Source: Lobosporangium transversale
Lineage: Eukaryota; Mortierellomycota; Mortierellomycetes; Mortierellales; Mortierellaceae
Assembly: GCF_002105155.1 (NCBI RefSeq)
Contig: NW_019028999.1
Location: forward strand, 248,001 to 312,000
Length of the DNA stretch: 64,000 nucleotides
Direction of reading: 5' to 3'
A model generated the notes under the pieces. The model saw nothing but the letters and a program-made list of their open reading frames with translations, was not told the DNA's origin and did not search any database. A program made the translations under genes and the position numbers. Shown here in pieces: positions 58,422 through 64,000 of the stretch (position 1 is its first letter; every line of letters starts with the position of its first letter).

Positions 58422-60075
58422 CTAACTACTTGTCACGACAGGTTTAATGAACACAGTCGTGATGTATTTTTTCCGGTATCTTGAGGTTACACTGATGCTC
58501 AATACTCCTTCCTTAACCGAGCATGCATATAAATGATTCAAAACAACATGGTTGGGAACAGGAAGCACTGAATTATCTTCCTTGGATGGTACATTATTGA
58601 GGATAACTTTTTCCAAATGAGGGGGTAGAGCCGGTGGCGGATCATCTGAAATTGTGGGTGAATAAGGTGGGAACATTTTTGAAGAGGATATTCGCGTGTT
58701 ATTTGAGTCCTGTGCCATGTTGATGGACGTCAGAGGCAAGAGTGCGTCACCTCCTGAGGAACCTATAGGTGAGGAGTCTCCAGATTGAGCATACAAAGGG
58801 ATTTGATCTGTATACGATCCTGCAGGTGATCCATTGATCGGGGAATCTATAGGAATAATAGATTTAGAATGTTAAAAGATGATCCTTGGGAAGCAAACAT
58901 TTGTATATGGTTTGACAGAATGATAATTTACCATGTCCACCCTCAAGTTCATCTTGTTCTTCGTCTGCTACCTCCAAAAAGTTGACCAGATTTCCTTCAG
59001 CATCTGTCGCCGCCGACAATTCTGTAGAACACTTCCACTCATCATCCACAATAAATTTGATCCGATGTGTTCCAGGTGGTAAGTTTAATACCGTGGAAAA
59101 GTCATTTGTACTTTGCAATCGATAGAATAGAATGTGCAATGGCATTAGATTCATTTTTTCTTTTTTCTTTTTTCTTTTTTCTTTGGCTCCGTTAATTTTG
59201 CTTCGTTAGTTCTTACCTCTTATTAAGACGAACTTTTTGCTTCCAGTTATTAAATGTTCCTGTAACATAGACATTTGTACCGCCTTGACTCCATGTAATG
59301 ATCGTTGGAACATACTCGTCCTCTCCAAAACCTAAAAGAGACTGGAATCAATATGCCAATTTTTTGATATATATAAAAAAAGAAAAAGGCTTCGTAAAAC
59401 GAGAGCCCACTCACCCTCATGTGAATCATCCACACTCTTGAGAGGATCCACAGAATCAAAGGCGCGTGAGATTCTGGCGGAGTTGCGGTATCTGGCCTTA
59501 CTTTCCGCAGAGTTTTGCATACGTTGATATTCCAGCTTGTCCTGGTGCGCGGCAGTGGCCAAGAGCACTTGCTCATTATAGGCATCCGTGTAATTCCCAA
59601 ATGGCAGCTGATTACTACTTATCAGGGACGATGCTCTCCTCCTTGTACCTCCTCCAGGTAACGAACTTTTTTGCTGTTGTTGTCGTTGCTGGAAATGTTC
59701 ATCCCCGACAGCAATAGGGTAAGAGGAATCACTTCCCAAAGGAGATGATGCTGCTGGTGAGTCATTGAGATATTGCTCTTTCACATAGGGAAACCGTGGC
59801 CGGAGGGCGCCTCCTTCGACAGGGATAGGGGCAACGGGTATTGTAGAAGGATTGATTGAGTCCTGTGGACCCAATGGTATCTGTCCAGAACGAGAATCTG
59901 TTGAAGAGAAGGCATGGGGCGAAGAGGCATGACGTTGGTGTGTTTGATAGTTGCTATTGTATTGATTTTGATGATGCTGTTGCCTCTGATAAGGATTGTT
60001 GGTAAAGGTGATGGACTCAACAGCGGGGTTCGTTTCGCCTGCGTTGTTTTCAGTTGTAGAAGGAGTGTTCCCCAT
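58422..60075 (-). CDS. AMPK/SNF1 kinase beta subunit (Gal83/Sip2 type)
   Basis: Scaffold and targeting subunit of the SNF1/AMPK energy-sensing kinase. Exons in coding order: 60075-59415, 59331-59217, 59110-58932 and 58846-58422, giving 459 residues. MGNTPSTTE is a good N-myristoylation signal. A Ser/Gln/Asn-rich N-terminus of about 220 residues follows. The glycogen-binding CBM48 is YVPTIITWSQGGTNVYVTGT and FNNWKQKVRLNKSTNDFSTV, then LPPGTHRIKFIVDDEWKCS (about 222-305). The C-terminal ASC domain has PPALPPHLEKVILN, VLPVPNHVVLNHLYACSVKE and VTSRYRKKYITTVFIKPV, which bind the alpha and gamma subunits. Divergent from the coiled-coil gene. Confidence 0.95.
59153..59185. repeat. (TTTTTTC)n repeat in AMPK-beta intron 2
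   Basis: About four T6C units; on the gene strand GAAAAAA repeats in the intron 59216-59111. A similar (AAAAAAG)n lies at about 10587-10611 in the aminopeptidase intron. Confidence 0.85.
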
Positions 60076-60383
60076 TTACGGACGAAGAGAGATCTGTTAT
60101 AGGATATAGAGTGAAAAGGGGACAAGAAAGGAATGGTGATGGTAACGGCGACAGCAGCGAAGAGAATGAGTAACAATCCTTGGTTCTAACAGATAAATAT
60201 CCTTTGCCTTGTGTTTCTCAAATAACACAGACCTTTTCTCACCCAACAAAGTTCTTTTTCCACCAACCATCAACCACCTTCGGCACTCCGCGTGTTTTGT
60301 GGGGAGCAGTCACAACAAATATTTTAAGAACGTTTCGTCTCCAGCGTCCCCAGTAAACATTGTCAAGACAAGGAACGACCTAA
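60076..60383. other. Divergent promoter region
   Basis: 308-bp spacer between the AMPK beta and coiled-coil starts. No distinct motif recognised. Confidence 0.4.
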
Positions 60384-62056
60384 ATGGACAACGACAACTC
60401 GCTTGAAAAGTCTAAAAAGCAGCAAAGGTTACAGCCTGTTACTAGTTCAGTGGAACATACGCCTCAACAGCATAAATCTCAACAGCATTCACCTCAACAA
60501 CAAACACCTCAACAGCATACTCCTCATACACCTCTTGTAACATACACGCCTCATACCCATACATTCCACACGCCTCATACGCCTCACACACCTCCTAGAT
60601 CTTCCACTCGCCCCAAAAGTATATCTTCTAGTGCAACATTATCATCAGGAGTAAAGCATTTTGTCAAAAGAATAGGGAAATGGGCCGTTGGTTTGGCATA
60701 CCAAGATTTAGCTCTCTAATTTTTATCTGCTATTTATCAATCATATTATCTGATAGTCAAGGTCGAGGATACCGAGCCTTGTCAATGCTACAGCCACATT
60801 TAATATCAGGCATCACACAGCAGGTGATAGTACAACGCCCGTGTCTCCGAAATCCACTACTCCTATTAACAATTCTAGATCCGATGCAAAAATTGATTTT
60901 TCAGACCTTGTAGCTGTCGACTCACCCGTTCTGGGTCGGATCAAGAGCCTTGAAATCGATTTACGGCAGCATCGTGACTCAGAGACACAGCTTCAGAGGC
61001 GAATTCGGGCAGCCCGACAAGAGTTAGTCAAATCAAGGGACGAACACCAACAATTCATGCGATCTGGCGAAGAGCAACTCAAGTATTTGGATCAGGGCAA
61101 CGAAGATTTACATGCTCGGTCACTTGCTAATAGTGCACAATTACAGGAGCTTTGGGGGAAAGAACGTGAACTTCAAGAGAGATTGGACAAATTGAATGAT
61201 GAAATTTTAAAATATAAATATGATTTCTTGCAAGCCAAGGAAGGTTGGGAGCAAGTTCGGGCAGATAGAGATGAAACAGACAGGGATGAGCTGAAATACG
61301 TCCGGGCGAAACAAACAGTGTTGAGTGAAGACATCAAAGAGACCTCGGAGCTGTTAGCGGAAGTCCAAAAGCAAATGAACTGCATGGAGGCAGAGTTTGG
61401 CGACGAACCAGTGGAAAAGCTGAGGCAGGAGCTTCAGGAGAAACGCCAGAGGGCGGAGCAACTGGAGGTTTTGCTTGCAAAATTAAAGAGTGCTATGGAA
61501 GTGGAGGAGAAGAGTGCCGATGAACTGGTAAAGTGTCAACAAAATGATCTTTATGGTTTATTTTATTTTTCTTCGTATTTCATAATTTATGTCCCCTTAA
61601 TGTACAGATTTTACTTATGCTTCATTTTCAATAACTTTTTTCTTTCTCTCTGTAATTTTGGGATTTCATATTCGTAGATCTTTATGTTTGAGAAAGTGTA
61701 TGAGAGACGTATTCGTACATACGCCGCTGAGTGCGCAGAAGAGCTTGCTTTTGAAGAAAAAATGGAAAGGTTCGTGCTCAGTTTCGAGATATCTATGTCC
61801 TTGCTTTGCCTACAGTATAATCTATTCTAACCGTCAAAGTTCTTTCCTCTCTGCTATTAGGGAAAGAGATCAAGAGGCGAATGCCGCGTTGGAGGAATAT
61901 CTTCGTATGAATCAATTGTCAATTGAAGCAGAAGAGGAAGCCAGTCGGGAAGAATTTAATTTGCTTACTGAGAAGGAAGAGTTATCTCGCTTAGAATCAA
62001 CGCTCCATGCTCTCAAGATAGAATTATCTACGCGATCCAACAGTATTGCTACGTAA
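60384..62056 (+). CDS. Coiled-coil protein with Gln/His/Thr/Pro-rich N-terminus
   Basis: I do not recognise a family. Proposed exons 60384-60686, 60757-61527, 61678-61769 and 61861-62056 give 453 residues with consistent phase. The first junction (donor GTTGGT) is the least certain. Residues about 20-75 are low complexity: repeated PQQH and PHT units such as TPHTPHTPPRSS. After a basic KHFVKRIGKW and a Ser/Thr linker, residues about 140 to the end form long charged helices (LGRIKSLEIDLRQHRDSETQ, ELWGKERELQERLDKLNDEI, KLRQELQEKRQRAEQLEVLL). This is typical of a rod-like structural protein. No enzymatic or targeting motif is visible. Confidence 0.65.
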
Positions 62057-62570
62057 ATGGCTATGTAAATTGTAACTATTGCGGTGCTTTTGTTCTTTAT
62101 TCACTCCGGAACTTCGCTGTCCTCTCATCGTGCAGATAAAAAACATGCTGTACAAGCCTGGGACATATACATACGGCAATGCCCATTTGATCTTTCTCTC
62201 TTGTTTAGTGCGTGCATTCTCCTTCATCAGCTCCCTTGATGAAGAAAATGAAACATAGAAATAAAGAATGAAAAAAGAAAACTGTGTCTATGAATGGAAT
62301 GTTGAATGTGATAAAATAATAATAACAATAATAAAAATAAAAAATCAGAGAATGTATGCTAAGGATAGTGATAAACAGATGGTAGTATCAAAACTCGGAA
62401 ATAGATTGAGAACGATAAAAGATAAAAAGCTAATATGAAGCTTGGATATTGGAAAAAGAAACACAGAGTGTGTGAGAGAGATCGTGTGGATGTGGTGAAG
62501 GCGGAAACTGTGAGCGTGGAAGATGAAAATGAGGACACAACCTGAAATACGTGTAATATACTCTTATACT
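62057..62570. other. Convergent spacer
   Basis: 3' flanks of the coiled-coil and eIF4E genes, with AATAAT/AATAAA-type A/T-rich stretches near 62317-62343. No gene seen. Confidence 0.45.
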
Positions 62571-63766
62571 TTAGACAGTCCATGGTTCGGCCTTAGGAGT
62601 AGAATCATGATGGCTCTGGAACTCGAGTGTTCCATGAATATTAGCAGATCGCTTGAGAGTACGACTAATATCAGTCAATAAAAAAAAAAAAGTGTAAACA
62701 TCACAAAATTCATAACACCTTGATTTCTGAAGATTGTTAGGCCTTTTTTTAGTTTAAAGTCATACCCAATGTTCATGACGATCTCCTGGTTGTCGGAAGA
62801 TCGTGTCCACAATGCTATCCTAAAAAATGCCTTTCGAACAGATACAACAGCGCCACACACCTCGTTCTCATGCTCAAATGCCTCGCCAATACATGCAAGC
62901 ATCTAAATGTGGAGAAATCGTTACACATTATAATCCAGGAGTTAGAGCATGTTTTGGCTCAAAAAGAAAAAAAGAAAAAAAAAAACTAAGTGCTGATCAT
63001 AAATCATATCAATCCTTACAGTATACAGCCAAATATTATCAATCTCGCTTATAGTCTTGTTTCGAGGAAGCTGAATGCTCCATTTTCCACCCCGCTTATT
63101 GGCAGGATCCTCCCACATGGGCTTGATTCCCTGTTTGAACAGATGATAGTTGGAGTTGATCGCCAAATCACATGCCTTCATAACATTGTTATACACCCTA
63201 AAAAATCGTTTATCCAAAATGTATGTTAATATAAATAATAATACAGCTATATATATATATATATATGGTATTAAATACTAAGGTGGCACGATTTAGGACC
63301 GCTGTGTGGATCACAGAAAGGATCTTGCCTTCTGTGTAGATGAATCATTACAAAAATAGCAATTGGTTTTATCATGCAAGCTATTCATTTGCAGCCAAGA
63401 AATGCTGGTCAACAGATCAATGGTAATGATTATGAATCAGCCGCAGTCAAATGAGTGGGTTCGTGCGCAGAGTTGGCACAGCACTAGCGTCTTCCATGAA
63501 GAGAAATATAAAAATAAAAGGAAGCCAATGTTTACTGCTTACCCCCAAAAATCTTCAACTGTCTCGACAGTGATGAGCTCCTTGAGCGACTGTTCCCAAG
63601 TATTGGGATTGGTTTTCTTTCCAGGATTGTCAAACCATAGAGTCCACGAGTTGTTTAGTGGATGCTTGACGTTAAAGTTGACTGGGTCATTAAAAACCGT
63701 AACATATTTTGTATTTTCGGTAGGGACAGCAAGAGTGTTGTTATTATCACTGTCGTGCTGAGCCAT
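62571..63766 (-). CDS. EIF4E: Translation initiation factor eIF4E (mRNA cap-binding)
   Basis: Binds the 5' cap and eIF4G to start translation. Exons in coding order: 63766-63543, 63197-63020, 62902-62766 and 62664-62571, giving 210 residues. Cap-binding and core motifs: HPLNNSWTLWFDNPGKK, SLKELITVETVEDFWGVYNN across the first junction, FKQGIKPMWEDPANKRGGKW with the two stacking Trp regions, and WLYTMLACIGEAFEHENEVC. VVSVRKAFFRIALWTRSSDN follows. The C-terminus reads GRTLKRSANIHGTLEFQSHH then DSTPKAEPWTV. Length and residue order match class I eIF4E. The first intron (345 nt) carries a (TA)n tract. Confidence 0.95.
63248..63266. repeat. (TA)n microsatellite in eIF4E intron 1
   Basis: About nine TA dinucleotides. 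Confidence 0.9.
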
Positions 63767-64000
63767 GGTTAAATGAAGTGATTAGATGTCAGAAATGAGA
63801 ACAAGAAGGAACAATGAACAAAGGATCGCGTAAAAAATGTGTATACGAGATGTGGAAAAGATTTAGGAAGAAAAGAAAGATCACTAAAAAAAATGTTATT
63901 TTTTCAGGTTTTTGTGACTGCGTCTATTCTAAAATGAGCAAATTCTAATTTAGAGCATTGTGCGGATCGCCCTGCTGACTCCTCCGACCCATGCCGGCGC
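63767..64000. other. 5' flank of eIF4E, window edge
   Basis: No further gene seen before the right end. Confidence 0.4.

Overview
The window is nuclear DNA of an early-diverging fungus, most likely from Mucoromycota (Mucoromycotina or Mortierellomycotina). I cannot resolve it further. The evidence is: compact genes with several short introns (mostly 70-240 nt, GT-AG), a host gene set with Exportin-7, RHEB, BAG, AMPK beta and PDAT, a BicC-type multi-KH protein, and a relic of a RuvC-fold element type I associate with Mucoromycota genomes. Long homopolymeric A or T tracts are scattered through introns and spacers but not in coding exons.

Layout. 0-1.2 kb: 3' end of an Exportin-7 gene. 1.4-2.8 kb: a 1.1-kb foldback (giant inverted repeat) element. 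4.1-5.3 kb: intronless five-unit polyubiquitin gene (-). 5.3-7.1 kb: spacer with a possible decayed transposase. 7.1-9.4 kb: SF3B4 splicing factor and a CoA-binding protein (+). 9.6-11.5 kb: prolyl aminopeptidase (-). 12.0-13.3 kb: membrane-anchored protein ending in seven 29-residue repeats (+). 13.5-15.6 kb: SET-domain protein (-). 16.3-18.7 kb: two mobile-element relics, one with a RuvC-I-like motif (TnpB/Fanzor-like) and one with a SWIM zinc finger. 19.0-20.9 kb: C2H2 zinc-finger protein (+). 21.0-23.4 kb: secreted 5'-nucleotidase (-). 23.5-27.4 kb: gene-poor spacer. 27.4-30.4 kb: pseudokinase with ankyrin-like repeats (+). 32.0-37.6 kb: multi-KH RNA-binding protein (+). 38.4-39.2 kb: BAG co-chaperone, 5' end unresolved (-). 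40.9-43.9 kb: DUF4097-like protein (+). 44.6-46.3 kb: GAPDH (-). 47.1-50.1 kb: DNA polymerase eta (+). 50.2-52.7 kb: RHEB GTPase and SmG (both -). 52.9-58.3 kb: TIM21, PDAT/LRO1 and YAE1 (all +). 58.4-60.1 kb: AMPK/SNF1 beta subunit (-). 60.4-62.1 kb: coiled-coil protein (+). 62.6-63.8 kb: eIF4E (-).

Most genes are unrelated housekeeping genes that are simply adjacent. Splicing (SF3B4, SmG), translation and nutrient signalling (eIF4E, RHEB, AMPK beta) and proteostasis (polyubiquitin, BAG) are each represented more than once, but nothing suggests a gene cluster. I saw no convincing tRNA, rRNA or CRISPR. The observations most worth a second look are: introns in which a pure poly(A) run abuts the acceptor AG; the RuvC-type relic; the 29-residue repeat protein; the kinase-like protein that lacks all three catalytic residues; a GC-AG intron next to a 21-nt exon in Pol eta; and the foldback element. 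All exon joins were placed by hand from splice motifs, phase and family resemblance.
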